Below are positions 1 through 8,421 of a stretch of DNA of 64,000 nt, piece by piece. The stretch covers positions 62,001 to 126,000 of the forward strand of contig NZ_PXOH01000008.1 in assembly GCF_003007785.1 (NCBI RefSeq), in the 5' to 3' direction. The stretch is from Aphanothece hegewaldii CCALA 016 (lineage in GTDB: Bacteria > Cyanobacteriota > Cyanobacteriia > Cyanobacteriales > Microcystaceae). Below the pieces are notes generated by a model that was not told the origin of the DNA, did not search any database, and worked only from the letters and a program-made list of their open reading frames with translations. Made by a program: the position numbers and the translations under genes. Within the stretch, counting starts at the first letter, position 1, and each line of letters opens with the position of its first letter.

Positions 1-238
1 ACACCTCAGAAAAATTTACCCCCGCTTGCTCAAAAACGCCACCCTCGGTAAGAACGCGAGAACGACCTCCGCCCCCTTCTTCTCGTTGCCAACTATCTTC
101 TTTAAACTGGCTAACTCCGTCTACTGCTTCTAAACCGCTACAGATTTCATCTTGAATATTTTTCATTAATTGACTGACTCTTGTTCTGGCATCAGTCGGC
201 GGTAGGGAGGCTTGAATATTTTGGATCAATGCGGTCAT
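1..238 (-). CDS. hemF: Oxygen-dependent coproporphyrinogen III oxidase, N-terminal part (cut by window start)
   Basis: The minus strand from the ATG at 236-238 stays open to the window edge and gives about 79 residues. Near the end the stretch [20 protein letters not shown] is the glycine-rich signature of aerobic coproporphyrinogen oxidase. The family converts coproporphyrinogen III to protoporphyrinogen IX in the cytoplasm, the O2-dependent step of haem and chlorophyll synthesis. The catalytic C-terminal part lies outside the window, so completeness cannot be judged. No operon partner is seen upstream; the next gene is a tRNA on the same strand. Confidence 0.9.
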   Translation of the reverse strand, partial: MTALIQNIQASLPPTDARTRVSQLMKNIQDEICSGLEAVDGVSQFKEDSWQREEGGGGRSRVLTEGGVFEQAGVNFSEV

Positions 239-395
239 GATGATATGAATTAATAATTAATTTAAGGATTTACACAAATCTTACCCAGTGAATGATCTTA
301 ACACTGCGGTGAGTGGTCTAAATCCCTTTGGTTGATTTGTAGCAAGATATCTTAATATTGCACAAACAACAGGCAACAAAATAGACCTAATCTAA

Positions 396-467
396 AGCTG
401 GTGACGGGATTTGAACCTGCGACCGGCTGATTACAAATCAGCTGCTCTACCACTGAGCTACACCAGC
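396..467 (-). tRNA. tRNA-Thr (anticodon TGT)
   Basis: A 72-nt cloverleaf without encoded CCA. The acceptor stem GCTGGTG pairs with CACCAGC, the D arm reads AGCTCAGTGGTAGAGC, and the anticodon stem GCTGA/TCAGC encloses loop TTTGTAA with anticodon TGT. The T arm contains GGTTCAAATCC. The anticodon reads ACA and, by wobble, other ACN threonine codons. It stands alone between hemF and the response regulator. Confidence 0.95.
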
Positions 468-511
468 ACTTTAATTAGGATAACAAATTATTGTACTTTT
501 GTTGTAATTAT

Positions 512-1159
512 TTAAGCCATACTGCATTCAATTGCCCAACGTGCTAATTCAGTGCGATTTTTTAGATTGGTTTTGTTTAACATATTAGAGACGTGGCTTT
601 CAATGGTTCGTTGACTAACGTTTAATTTATCGGCAATTTCTTTGTTAGCTAACCCTTGGGCGACCAGTTGAACGACTTTTAACTCAGTGGGAGTTAATTC
701 AACGCTACTAGAAACTTGAATTCTTGTATTTTCATCAAGAGAGGGACGAGTATTATGGCGCATCAAACGACTGGCTTGTTTGAGGGATGATTCGACTTGG
801 GCGACTAATTCTTCGGGTTCAAAGGGTTTAATCATATAAACATCAGCCCCTTTGGTTAAACCTTTGACTCTGTCTTGACTTTGGCCTTTTGCTGAAAGGA
901 ACATTACAGGAATCCAGTTAGTCCGATGATCTTGACGGAGCGTTTCTACAAAGGAATAGCCATCCATTTCGGGCATCATGACATCACAGATAATCATGTC
1001 TGGCTGTTGTTTGGTCAAAACTTCCATTGCATCTCTACCATTCTCGGCCGTAACGACTTCATATCCCCGAAATTCAAGATAATCCTTGACCAGTAGAATA
1101 AGATTAGGATCGTCATCGATGAGAAGGAGTTTTTTACTATCTTTATTATTATCTTTCAT
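512..1159 (-). CDS. rre1: NarL/FixJ-type response regulator, Rre1/Ycf29-like
   Basis: Two-domain transcription factor of about 215 residues. The receiver domain (about 10-125) has the acidic pair IDDD, the phospho-acceptor Asp in ICDVMMPEMDG, and Lys in IKPFEPEEL. A LuxR/NarL helix-turn-helix lies at about 150-212 (LTPTELKVVQLVAQGLANKE). Order and length match cyanobacterial Rre1/Ycf29, a regulator tied to heat, salt and plastoquinone-redox signalling through kinases such as Hik2 and Hik34. I infer orthology from overall likeness, not a search. No kinase gene is adjacent. The ATG at 1159 is preferred; an in-frame TTG at 1165 is possible. Confidence 0.8.
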   Translation of the reverse strand: MKDNNKDSKKLLLIDDDPNLILLVKDYLEFRGYEVVTAENGRDAMEVLTKQQPDMIICDVMMPEMDGYSFVETLRQDHRTNWIPVMFLSAKGQSQDRVKGLTKGADVYMIKPFEPEELVAQVESSLKQASRLMRHNTRPSLDENTRIQVSSSVELTPTELKVVQLVAQGLANKEIADKLNVSQRTIESHVSNMLNKTNLKNRTELARWAIECSMA

Positions 1160-1351
1160 TGACAAGACTCACTTTTCAAAAATCTTGAGAGTTTAAAACG
1201 CTGTATCATTTCTGTGTGATAACCGTAAACAGAAGTATGCTTCATAGAGTTGATTGTCTAAGACGCAACGTCATACTCGGTTACTCTATCGTTAATATGC
1301 CCAAGAATATCTTATAAATTTACAGATGACTCCGTTTTTTAACGGATGATT

Positions 1352-1816
1352 TTAGCTGATGATATTATTAGGGGTTGGCGTTGAAGGTAAGGGCTGGATC
1401 AAAAAGGCGTATTCAGAGACAATTTTATTACCCAAAAGATGCTCAGTGATAATGCGTTCAATGACTTCCGGGGTTGCGTTACGATACCATACGCCATCTG
1501 GATAGACGAGTAAAATGGGGCCATCGATACACACCCTCAGACAATTTACTTTGGTGCGAAAAATACAGCTAGGAAGTTCAGGCGTGGGGTGATCTAATCC
1601 TAATTCTTTAAGTCTGCGTTTTAAATAATTCCATGCTTCGAGACTGACATCTTTAGTACAACAGTTCGGTTTTGTTTGATCGGCACAGATAAAGACGTGA
1701 CGCTGAATGTATTTTAATCCTAATGTTTGGATACAATTTTCAAAAACATCTTTTTTCTCTGATAGAGTGGCGGTTTTTTCGCTCTTCGGTTTTTCGACGG
1801 CTACGTCTTCGGTCAT
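1352..1816 (-). CDS. (2Fe-2S) ferredoxin-like protein of thioredoxin-like fold
   Basis: About 154 residues from the ATG at 1816; an in-frame GTG at 1852 would add 12. After a charged, probably disordered N-terminus comes HVFICADQTKPNCC, then FRTKVNCLRVCIDGPILLVY and a tail with PDGVWYRN and IITEHLLG. Four cysteines spaced like this, with the CxDGP and YPDGVWY motifs, define the small thioredoxin-like 2Fe-2S ferredoxins (COG3411 type), which are electron carriers or cluster proteins of unknown partner. The paired cysteines in CADQTKPNCC are slightly unusual. It is a single gene with no evident operon. Confidence 0.75.
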   Translation of the reverse strand: MTEDVAVEKPKSEKTATLSEKKDVFENCIQTLGLKYIQRHVFICADQTKPNCCTKDVSLEAWNYLKRRLKELGLDHPTPELPSCIFRTKVNCLRVCIDGPILLVYPDGVWYRNATPEVIERIITEHLLGNKIVSEYAFLIQPLPSTPTPNNIIS

Positions 1817-2032
1817 TGGCGTTGATTGTTTTTTTACATTACATCTTGACACACATCAACCATCATACCCTGCATTTTTTCTTTCTGGAATTCGCTTAAA
1901 ATAAAAACGATCGCAATTTTAGATCAATAGTAGAGATGTCTAAAACGCGATCGCCGATACTCACTAGCGATTACTATTTACATTAGAAGACCTTAAATCT
2001 CAACACTAGCGTAAATTTACGGAATTTTTTTT

Positions 2033-2569
2033 CTAGTTTAAGGCATGACCGCAATTCCCACAAAAGCGATCGTTTGAATTGACTTTAGCCCCACATTGAC
2101 TACAAAAATTCCGAATGTTGGCTGATGGCGAACCCATTTTGAGTTCCATGTCTCCCATTTTCATTTCCATTTTGTTAAGATTCATTTCCATGTTGCCCAT
2201 TTTTAAAGGCTGCATGGGTTTCATCGGTTGCATGGGTTTCATGGGAGGCATAGAATTAACGGGCATCTTTTCTACTGGTAAGGGCTGTAGCGGCTGACTA
2301 TTTTCGAGTGATAATCTTTCTGGTGTCATCATCATACTGCTACCTTGGATCAAGAGATTGTATTCCCCTTGTTCTGTAGTAATCTTAATAATGACTCCCT
2401 GTGAAGTCCGATAAACTTGCGGTGATGTATTCCAAGTTCCTGTCTGATATCCGCTACTGGCTTGCTGTTGTTGTCCGGCACTACTGCTAGATAGGGTAAC
2501 TAGGGTTTGTGTCCCTTGGTTATCTAGATAAAGTGTTTGACCTGTGCCGATTTCACAAACATAGGGCAT
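2033..2569 (-). CDS. Met-rich protein with C-terminal zinc ribbon
   Basis: 178 residues from an ATG. No catalytic domain is recognised. The N-terminal half is a compact beta-like region with a Ser/Gln-rich loop. Residues about 100-145 are a low-complexity Met/Pro/Lys tract with repeated MKPMQP and K-M-E/G-M-E-M/L units. The C-terminus carries CSQCGAK and FCGNCGHAL, two CxxC knuckles of a zinc ribbon. The Met-rich stretch could bind Cu(I) or act as a flexible linker; both ideas are inference. Probably cytoplasmic, since there is no signal peptide. Function unknown. Confidence 0.65.
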   Translation of the reverse strand: MPYVCEIGTGQTLYLDNQGTQTLVTLSSSSAGQQQQASSGYQTGTWNTSPQVYRTSQGVIIKITTEQGEYNLLIQGSSMMMTPERLSLENSQPLQPLPVEKMPVNSMPPMKPMQPMKPMQPLKMGNMEMNLNKMEMKMGDMELKMGSPSANIRNFCSQCGAKVNSNDRFCGNCGHALN

Positions 2570-2837
2570 GATAATTATTTTAGAATGCTGCTACCTTTAA
2601 GTGTATGTCGAAAAGTTGGAATTGTTCTTTGTTTGTGTCAACACTTCATTAAATTAAGAAAATTTAGGATTTAAGATCGCTGAGTAATCATCGGATTTTA
2701 ATTAGCTTAGAATGAAAAAGTGAGTCAACTAAAATAATGTGTATATTTGGCTCATTTTATCCAGTATTAAAGAGGGTTTGGACTCTCTACCCCTACAATC
2801 ATCATATTTAATCTGACTCACCACATAATTTAAAGAT

Positions 2838-2975
2838 TTAGTCAGGACGACTATTACGCTTACGGTAATTTTCATAAGAAGCTTGTTTACGCATTTTCTG
2901 ATGTTCACCGCGTTCTAATTGCTGATCTAATTCTTCGAGTTCGTCTATTTCTTGAGATTTTGTTTCATCAGACAT
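2838..2975 (-). CDS. 45-residue stand-alone copy of a VWA protein tail
   Basis: ATG at 2975 to TAA at 2838. The peptide begins MSDETKSQEIDELEEL and ends MRKQASYENYRKRNSRPD. It is nearly the same as the region MKYQEIDELEEL to NSRPE encoded at 3491-3624, at both DNA and protein level. It starts 13 nt after the stop of the 2989-3624 frame on the same strand. It may be the original 3' end of the VWA gene displaced by an insertion, the tail of a lost tandem paralogue, or a real micro-protein that could mimic the VWA tail. No strong ribosome site was seen. Confidence 0.4.
   Translation of the reverse strand: MSDETKSQEIDELEELDQQLERGEHQKMRKQASYENYRKRNSRPD
2842..2960. repeat. Direct repeat, copy A (119 bp)
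   Basis: Aligns without gaps to 3491-3609. The first 56 bp (2842-2897 and 3491-3546) are identical; the remainder has scattered substitutions. It encodes the charged tail of the VWA protein in the same frame as copy B. The sharp identity on one side suggests recent duplication or gene conversion. Confidence 0.85.
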
Positions 2976-2988
2976 CTATTAAATTTTT

Positions 2989-3624
2989 CTACAGCCTGTC
3001 GTCAAATAGCTCATCATCTAGCAAGTCTGATTTATTAACAAGCTCTGATGTCTTTTGTGCCTTCATTAGCCTCTCAATAGTCGTGTAACGATGCCCCTGT
3101 GTAAACGCCGCGATCTTACCGTTCTTATCGATAGTGTCATTCTCAATTGGCCCCACTTCAGTTTTAAATTTTAGGTAGATTACTCGGCGAAAATCTGTAG
3201 AAGATTCTGGATGAGGATTAATTGTTCTTCTAATCGGTGTATTATACCAGTTACAATAATCATATGGTTTATCTACTACCTCAAATAAATATCTGATTTT
3301 TGCCTCATTGTAAAAAGCGACATACCGAGAAGGACGAAAAGAACGTTCGTTTTGACAAATGTACACATTATGTTTCAATGCAAGAGGTTCACCATCTACT
3401 CCAGCAAGTATAAGGACTTGATTATTGTCTTCAATATTCCAGTTTTCAAACTTTACAGGTTGCATATTTTCTATTATTTGTCTATTGAATTCAGGACGAC
3501 TATTACGCTTACGGTAATTTTCATAAGAAGCTTGTTTACGCATTTTATCAAGTTCACCGCGTTCTAATTTTCGTTCTAATTCTTCAAGTTCGTCTATTTC
3601 TTGATATTTCATTTGCTCACACAT
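2989..3624 (-). CDS. VWA-tail fused to an unknown C-terminal domain
   Basis: 211 residues from the ATG at 3624. Residues 1-45 are the charged tail shared with the 45-residue copy at 2838-2975. About 160 residues follow that I do not recognise, with stretches such as HNVYICQNERSFRPSRYVAF and IRYLFEVVDKPYDY. The frame stays open upstream to 3924, so this is really the 3' part of the VWA gene, separated from it by one TAA at 3925-3927. Whether it is translated alone is unclear, since no convincing ribosome site precedes 3624. The novel domain was probably joined by recombination at the 119-bp repeat (inference). Confidence 0.5.
   Translation of the reverse strand: MCEQMKYQEIDELEELERKLERGELDKMRKQASYENYRKRNSRPEFNRQIIENMQPVKFENWNIEDNNQVLILAGVDGEPLALKHNVYICQNERSFRPSRYVAFYNEAKIRYLFEVVDKPYDYCNWYNTPIRRTINPHPESSTDFRRVIYLKFKTEVGPIENDTIDKNGKIAAFTQGHRYTTIERLMKAQKTSELVNKSDLLDDELFDDRL
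3491..3609. repeat. Direct repeat, copy B (119 bp)
   Basis: Partner of the repeat at 2842-2960. It lies at the junction where the VWA reading frame runs into the unknown domain, so the junction of the fusion coincides with the edge of the identical 56-bp block. Confidence 0.85.
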
Positions 3625-3924
3625 AGGAGCAGAAACTATCTGTTGTTGGGCATTTTGTAAGACTTTTTGAGCAGTTGAATAATCTCCTCTGTCGAGATTA
3701 CTGATAGCTTCTTCTCTGGCACGAACCGCGATTAATTGTGTGATACGTGAGGAAACTTTGACATTAAAAGGAAATTCATCTAATTGATGGGATGAGACAA
3801 CGGGTAATTTTAACGCGACTTTAATTTCTTGTCTTTCGATTTGTTCGGGTGTATCCCATGCTAAACGAAATTTACATAATGAATGAGTATGATTAATAGG
3901 TGGAATTTTTAATCGGATAGCAAT

Positions 3925-4719
3925 TTAAATTTGATTACCCATAATTAAATTAGGTAATTTATATCGTCCATACCTTGTCTTACTCAAATCATTAAATACA
4001 TCTAAAACTTCTATATTTCTTGATGGTTCAATTCCTAAACTGACTTTACTACCAATAGTAGCTATAATACCTTGTAATTCCGCTTGAAAAATCGTCGGTA
4101 ATGAGTCTGGCGATTCGATATAGTAGTAATTTCCATCACCACTTTTCGCCATTGCTTCCATCAAATCTTCATTAAAATCATCACCAATTCCCATTGTAGA
4201 AGTGCTTACACCATGCTGCATCAATCCGTGAACATGGGTGCAAATAACATCGGGGTTAGTTTCTCCGTCATTCGCTAACCCATCAGAAAGCAAAATCACT
4301 CGGTTTAACTGTTCGTTGTTATACTTTTGGCTAACTTGTTTCCCCCCTTCTAACCATCCTTCGTAGAGATTTGTTGATCCTCGTGAATGGATGTGTTTTA
4401 TTTTCTCAATAATCTGGGTTTTGTTGGTTGCTAGAGTATTTGGGACAATGACTTCTACTTGATTATCATAGATAGTGATACTAACGCGATCGCTTTCTTT
4501 AAGTTGTTCTACTGCATAGATAGCCGCTTTTCTTGCATAGTCCATTTTTTGACCTTGCATTGAGCCTGAACGATCAATAACTAAGCCTAGATTCAGTTTA
4601 GAACGTTTTAGGATTTCTTGGGGTTGAGGTGATTCGATTCTTACTATAAGATCCAGTTGTGTATAAGCATCAGAAGTTACCACCTCACGCAGAGGTATTA
4701 GAGTGATTGTTGGTTTCAT
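3925..4719 (-). CDS. von Willebrand factor type A domain protein, truncated by a stop
   Basis: 264 residues from the ATG at 4719, chosen because AAGGA sits about 10 nt upstream. The VWA domain (about 40-220) has an intact metal-ion site: DRSGSMQG (DxSxS), the Thr in RGSTNLYEG and the Asp in LLSDGLANDG. Such proteins use Mg2+-dependent adhesion sites for protein-protein interaction. The frame ends at TAA in the middle of a beta-rich region (after PNLIMGNQI), yet the same frame continues for about 101 further codons to 3622. Family members I recall are about 410-430 residues, so this copy looks truncated. A MerR-like gene lies 4 nt upstream, probably in the same operon. Confidence 0.8.
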   Translation of the reverse strand: MKPTITLIPLREVVTSDAYTQLDLIVRIESPQPQEILKRSKLNLGLVIDRSGSMQGQKMDYARKAAIYAVEQLKESDRVSITIYDNQVEVIVPNTLATNKTQIIEKIKHIHSRGSTNLYEGWLEGGKQVSQKYNNEQLNRVILLSDGLANDGETNPDVICTHVHGLMQHGVSTSTMGIGDDFNEDLMEAMAKSGDGNYYYIESPDSLPTIFQAELQGIIATIGSKVSLGIEPSRNIEVLDVFNDLSKTRYGRYKLPNLIMGNQI

Positions 4720-4723
4720 GAGT

Positions 4724-5344
4724 TTATTTTCCTTGACGATTGAAGTAGTTTTTGAGTGTTTCTTGCAGTTTTTCAATGAGTGACTGCTTTTCGCTTTTGC
4801 TTTTGGGGTATTTGAAATCTGAGCGGATATGAATCTCTAACCCTGGGATAACCTCAATGTGTATCCATGAGCTAGTATTATCTAGTGTTAGATCGGCTTT
4901 TTGTTCCTGTCTATAAACAACCGATTCATTAATCGAGTGATTTTTTTGTAGTCCTTGAAGATAAGCTAAAGGGTTTTTTTCTGCTATACTTGGATAGGCA
5001 GTAGTAAGATTGAATTGAACGCCTCCTGTCAGCAAGTTTTCTAATTCGGTGTTGCTTTTTTCGGTTGCTAATCGATTAATTGTACTAGCATTAATTCCCT
5101 CACTTAACAAACGTCTAATCACTAAAATTTGCAATAGATGACGATAGGTATAAATTGCATACTTACCTGAACGTTTTGGCTCATCAAGCATTCCTTGAGT
5201 TGTATAATGTCGGATTAAGCGCGGATTAATTTCGTTTGGTTCTTTAGACTCTGGTAAATATTGAGGCAATAATTGATTAACTAGATCGGTAAATTCCTCC
5301 AATAAATATGTTTGACTTTGATCGATGTCGGTTAACCTTTTCAT
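4724..5344 (-). CDS. MerR-like DNA-binding protein beside the VWA gene
   Basis: About 206 residues from the ATG at 5344 (MKRLTDIDQSQ); a longer frame to 5446 has no supporting site and would touch trmB. Residues about 40-95 (INPRLIRHYTTQGMLDEP and IYTYRHLLQILVIRRLLSEG) look like the winged helix of MerR regulators. The rest is unassigned, with a beta-rich C-terminus (IHIEVIPGLEIHIRSDFKYP). No effector-binding cysteines are evident. Only 4 nt separate it from the VWA gene, so the two are probably co-transcribed and may work together. Confidence 0.65.
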   Translation of the reverse strand: MKRLTDIDQSQTYLLEEFTDLVNQLLPQYLPESKEPNEINPRLIRHYTTQGMLDEPKRSGKYAIYTYRHLLQILVIRRLLSEGINASTINRLATEKSNTELENLLTGGVQFNLTTAYPSIAEKNPLAYLQGLQKNHSINESVVYRQEQKADLTLDNTSSWIHIEVIPGLEIHIRSDFKYPKSKSEKQSLIEKLQETLKNYFNRQGK

Positions 5345-5442
5345 ATTTTTATGATAACGCTTACAATAATATATGTCAATGACAATATTTATGTAATCGT
5401 TTTGCTTGATCTTATGACTTCTAGCATATGTTGCGGCATTAG

Positions 5443-6069
5443 TCAAGATACATTTTTTTTAAATAACGATCGATATACAGGCTGATTTTTATTATAGGTG
5501 GCGATTTCTCGTTCAGTAAGCACGGGAAAGGGGTTATTATCTAAATGCTGTTTAGTAAAAGCAGGATGATTACAAAAATGCTTGATCATTTCAAGTTCGA
5601 TCGCTTCGACATCGGATTGCAAAAAAACCAAACCATCATCACTTAGATATTCAGAAATTGCATTAACTAACTCAGGTTGTACAACTCGTCTTTTGCTGTG
5701 ACGTTGTTTAAACCAAGGATCAGGAAATTGAATTGTTACCCATTTTAGAACCCCTTGGGGTAAAGATTGAAGGATTGGATCGATCGAATGATTAATATTG
5801 CAAAAAATAAAATGAAGATTAGTTAAACCTAAATTATCTCGATGATGATTAGCATCAATCACTAAAGCTTCTCTAATTTCTGTACCGAGAAAATTAATTT
5901 CGGGATATAAAGCGGCCATTTTTAATAAAAATTTACCTCTAGCGCAACCGATATCTAGATGTAGGGGTTGGGTGTGAGAATAAACTTTACTCCAATCTGG
6001 GGGGCTGACTGGGTTACTATAATGATCACTGAGTGGGTTAACGTGCTGACGAATACGGCCTCTAGTCAA
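5443..6069 (-). CDS. trmB: tRNA (guanine-N7-)-methyltransferase
   Basis: 208 residues. The SAM-binding motif LDIGCARGKFLLKMA, the acidic GTEIREALV and the family hallmark IQFPDPWFKQRHSKRRVVQP identify TrmB, which methylates G46 in the variable loop of tRNAs using SAM. The start is the TTG at 6069, supported by AGGAG about 9 nt upstream; no better ATG exists. The next gene downstream on this strand is the MerR-like gene. Confidence 0.93.
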   Translation of the reverse strand: MTRGRIRQHVNPLSDHYSNPVSPPDWSKVYSHTQPLHLDIGCARGKFLLKMAALYPEINFLGTEIREALVIDANHHRDNLGLTNLHFIFCNINHSIDPILQSLPQGVLKWVTIQFPDPWFKQRHSKRRVVQPELVNAISEYLSDDGLVFLQSDVEAIELEMIKHFCNHPAFTKQHLDNNPFPVLTEREIATYNKNQPVYRSLFKKNVS

Positions 6070-6127
6070 AGTGCTTCTCTCCTGTTGCTTATACTAAAAT
6101 CGTTTTAAATAAAATAGTGAGACTCCT

Positions 6128-7225
6128 GTGCTAAACTTTCGTTTTGCGGTGATCAGTGATCCTCATGTTGCTATACCTCAAACCATTTGGACTCATCCAA
6201 ATCGTTTTCATATGGTAGAAGTGAGTATCCCTGCTTTAGAAGTTGTTTTCAATCATCTTAAACAGCTTAATTTAGATTTTCTTTTACTTCCTGGTGATTT
6301 AACTCAAGATGGAGAACCCGAAAATCATCAATGGTTAGGACAACAATTATCTACTTTACCAATTCCTGCTTATGTTATACCGGGTAATCATGATGTACCG
6401 AGTTTTGCAGCAACGGAACGAGCGATCGCTTTTGATGAATTTCCTTATTTTTATCAGAAACAAGGCTACACTAATCCAAAACAAATTTATTATACTTGTG
6501 AAGTTTTCCCCGGTGTTCAATTAATTAGTTTAAATTCTAATCAATTTAATAGCGAAGGTAAACAAATTGGTAAATTAGATGAAAAACAGTTAATTTGGTT
6601 AGAAAACTTACTGCCCCAAGTTCAAGATAAATTAATCTTGGTAATGATTCATCATAACGTAATTGAACATTTACCAGGACAAACCACCCACGAACTCGGA
6701 CGGCGTTATATGTTAGAAAACGCTTCTAGTTTATTAGATTTATTAAACAAATATGGAGTTCATCTCATTTTTACGGGACATCTTCATATTCAAGATATAG
6801 CTTTATACAAGGGAATTTATGAAATTACGACAGGTTCTTTAGTCAGTTATCCTCATCCCTATCGTATTATTGATGTTTCTCAAGATAGTCAGGGAAAACA
6901 GACTATAAATATCACATCACATTGGATCAATCACTTACCTGAATGGGAAAACTTACCAGAAATCTCGCGCAACTGGTTAGGCGATCGCTCTTATCATTTT
7001 ATGATGCGTTTATTAACCACATCTCCTCTAAATTTATCGGTGACAGAAGCAGAAATATTAGCCCCAAAACTTCGTAATTTTTGGGCTGATATTGCAGCAG
7101 GAGACAATTTATTTGATTTTCCCGATTTTCCGCCCTTAGTGCGAGAATATTTTAAGAAATTCGGGGCAGTTAACAAAGATGGCATACCCGAATTCATTGA
7201 CAATCAGGCGATTTTAAGCATATAA
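6128..7225 (+). CDS. Calcineurin-like metallophosphoesterase
   Basis: 365 residues from a GTG at 6128, the only start that keeps the N-terminal metal motif. Motifs in order are ISDPHVA (DxH), LLPGDLTQDG (GDxxxxG), PGNHDVP (GNHD), VMIHHNV and FTGHLHIQD (GHxH), the complete two-metal site of the family. Likely a cytoplasmic phosphodiesterase or phosphatase of the cAMP-phosphodiesterase-like type; the substrate cannot be told. The C-terminal 80 residues are outside the core domain. Its end overlaps the oppositely oriented aminotransferase gene by 12 bp. Confidence 0.85.
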   Translation: MLNFRFAVISDPHVAIPQTIWTHPNRFHMVEVSIPALEVVFNHLKQLNLDFLLLPGDLTQDGEPENHQWLGQQLSTLPIPAYVIPGNHDVPSFAATERAIAFDEFPYFYQKQGYTNPKQIYYTCEVFPGVQLISLNSNQFNSEGKQIGKLDEKQLIWLENLLPQVQDKLILVMIHHNVIEHLPGQTTHELGRRYMLENASSLLDLLNKYGVHLIFTGHLHIQDIALYKGIYEITTGSLVSYPHPYRIIDVSQDSQGKQTINITSHWINHLPEWENLPEISRNWLGDRSYHFMMRLLTTSPLNLSVTEAEILAPKLRNFWADIAAGDNLFDFPDFPPLVREYFKKFGAVNKDGIPEFIDNQAILSI

Positions 7226-8362
7226 AGTTTCTTGCAGTGCTTTTAGTAGAAGAACGATATTTTCTTTTCTACTGTTATAACCCATTAAGCCAATGCGCCA
7301 AACTTGACCCGCTAATTCACCCAAACCTAGACCAACTTCAATGTTATACTCTGTAAGAAGTTGGCGTGCGATCGCCTTACTATCAACACCGTCAGGAACT
7401 CGTACCGTCGTCAGAGTGGGTAAGCGAAATTCTTCGGCGACATGACACTTTAAGCCAATTTCGCTCAAACCTTCCCAAAGCATTTTTGCATTATTATAAT
7501 GTCGTTGCCAACGATTTTCTAAACCTTCTTCAGCAACGATGCGGAGTGCTTCCCGTAAGCCATAATTAAGATTACTCGAAGCGGTATGATGATAAACTCG
7601 TTCATTGCCCCAGTAACGGTTTAATAAATTCATATCCAAATACCAGTTAGCAACGGGTGAACGTCTGTTTTGCAGTTTTTCCCAAGCTTGAGGACTCATG
7701 GTAAACGGAGATAGTCCAGGAGGACAACCAAGACCTTTTTGACTACAACTATAAGCGAGATCAACACCCCATTGATCCAAAAATACAGGAACACCACCCA
7801 AGCTAGTTACAGTATCAAGCAACAATAAACAATTGTATTCACGACACAACTCACTAACACCATCGATGGGTTGACAAGCGCCGGTGGAGGTTTCTGCATG
7901 AACGAGGGCGAGAATAGTCGGGCGGTAGGTTTCTAAACCTTGTCGGAGTTCATCTAAATTAAAAACTTGTCCCCAAGGTTTGGTTAATTTTTCGACTTTT
8001 GCCCCATAACGACTCGCCATATCTACCAGTCGATGACCAAAATAACCCATGACACCGACTAAAACAGTATCGCCACTTTCAACGCTATTAGCTAAGGTTG
8101 CCTCCATTGCGGCACTTCCTGTACCACTGACGGAAATAGTGAGAGGGTTATCGGTTTGCCAAGTGTAGCGGAGTAAGCTTTGGATTTCGTCCATCACTTT
8201 TAGGTAAGATGGGTCAAGATGTCCCAAGGTGGGTAAACTCATGGCGGCCATGACGCGGGGATGAACGTTAGCAGGTCCTGGCCCTAATAAGAGACGGGCT
8301 GGTACATCGAGTTGAGGGGCTGCTATTCGATGGCGATCGTTGATCGGATAGGATAATGTCAT
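7214..8362 (-). CDS. Class V aminotransferase (alanine/serine-glyoxylate type)
   Basis: 382 residues. LLLGPGPANVHPRVMAAM at the start, SGTGSAAMEATLAN for cofactor phosphate binding, the Asp in LLLDTVTSLGG and the PLP lysine in SCSQKGLGCPPG match alanine/serine-glyoxylate aminotransferases. In cyanobacteria these detoxify the photorespiratory product glyoxylate to glycine with alanine or serine as amino donor. The ATG at 8362 fits the family N-terminus. Monocistronic; its 3' end overlaps the phosphoesterase gene tail to tail. Confidence 0.88.
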   Translation of the reverse strand: MTLSYPINDRHRIAAPQLDVPARLLLGPGPANVHPRVMAAMSLPTLGHLDPSYLKVMDEIQSLLRYTWQTDNPLTISVSGTGSAAMEATLANSVESGDTVLVGVMGYFGHRLVDMASRYGAKVEKLTKPWGQVFNLDELRQGLETYRPTILALVHAETSTGACQPIDGVSELCREYNCLLLLDTVTSLGGVPVFLDQWGVDLAYSCSQKGLGCPPGLSPFTMSPQAWEKLQNRRSPVANWYLDMNLLNRYWGNERVYHHTASSNLNYGLREALRIVAEEGLENRWQRHYNNAKMLWEGLSEIGLKCHVAEEFRLPTLTTVRVPDGVDSKAIARQLLTEYNIEVGLGLGELAGQVWRIGLMGYNSRKENIVLLLKALQETLYA

Positions 8363-8421
8363 AGTGATTTAGTAAAAAATCTAGCTTCAATTATTGTCTC
8401 TTTTTTTGGTGAGCTAAATAA

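Larger units (their letters stand above)
2989..4719 (-). pseudogene. Interrupted full-length VWA gene (single in-frame TAA)
   Basis: The minus-strand frame from 4719 to the TAG at 2989 contains only one internal stop, at 3925-3927. Sequence on both sides reads as one protein: PNLIMGNQI, stop, IAIRLKIPP. A Glu codon GAA changed to TAA would explain it (inference). The 3' portion carries further normal-looking VWA-family sequence (LAWDTPEQIERQEIKVALKL, then a helical tail), followed by the fused unknown domain. Options are a real nonsense mutation, stop readthrough, or a base-call error. Confidence 0.6.
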
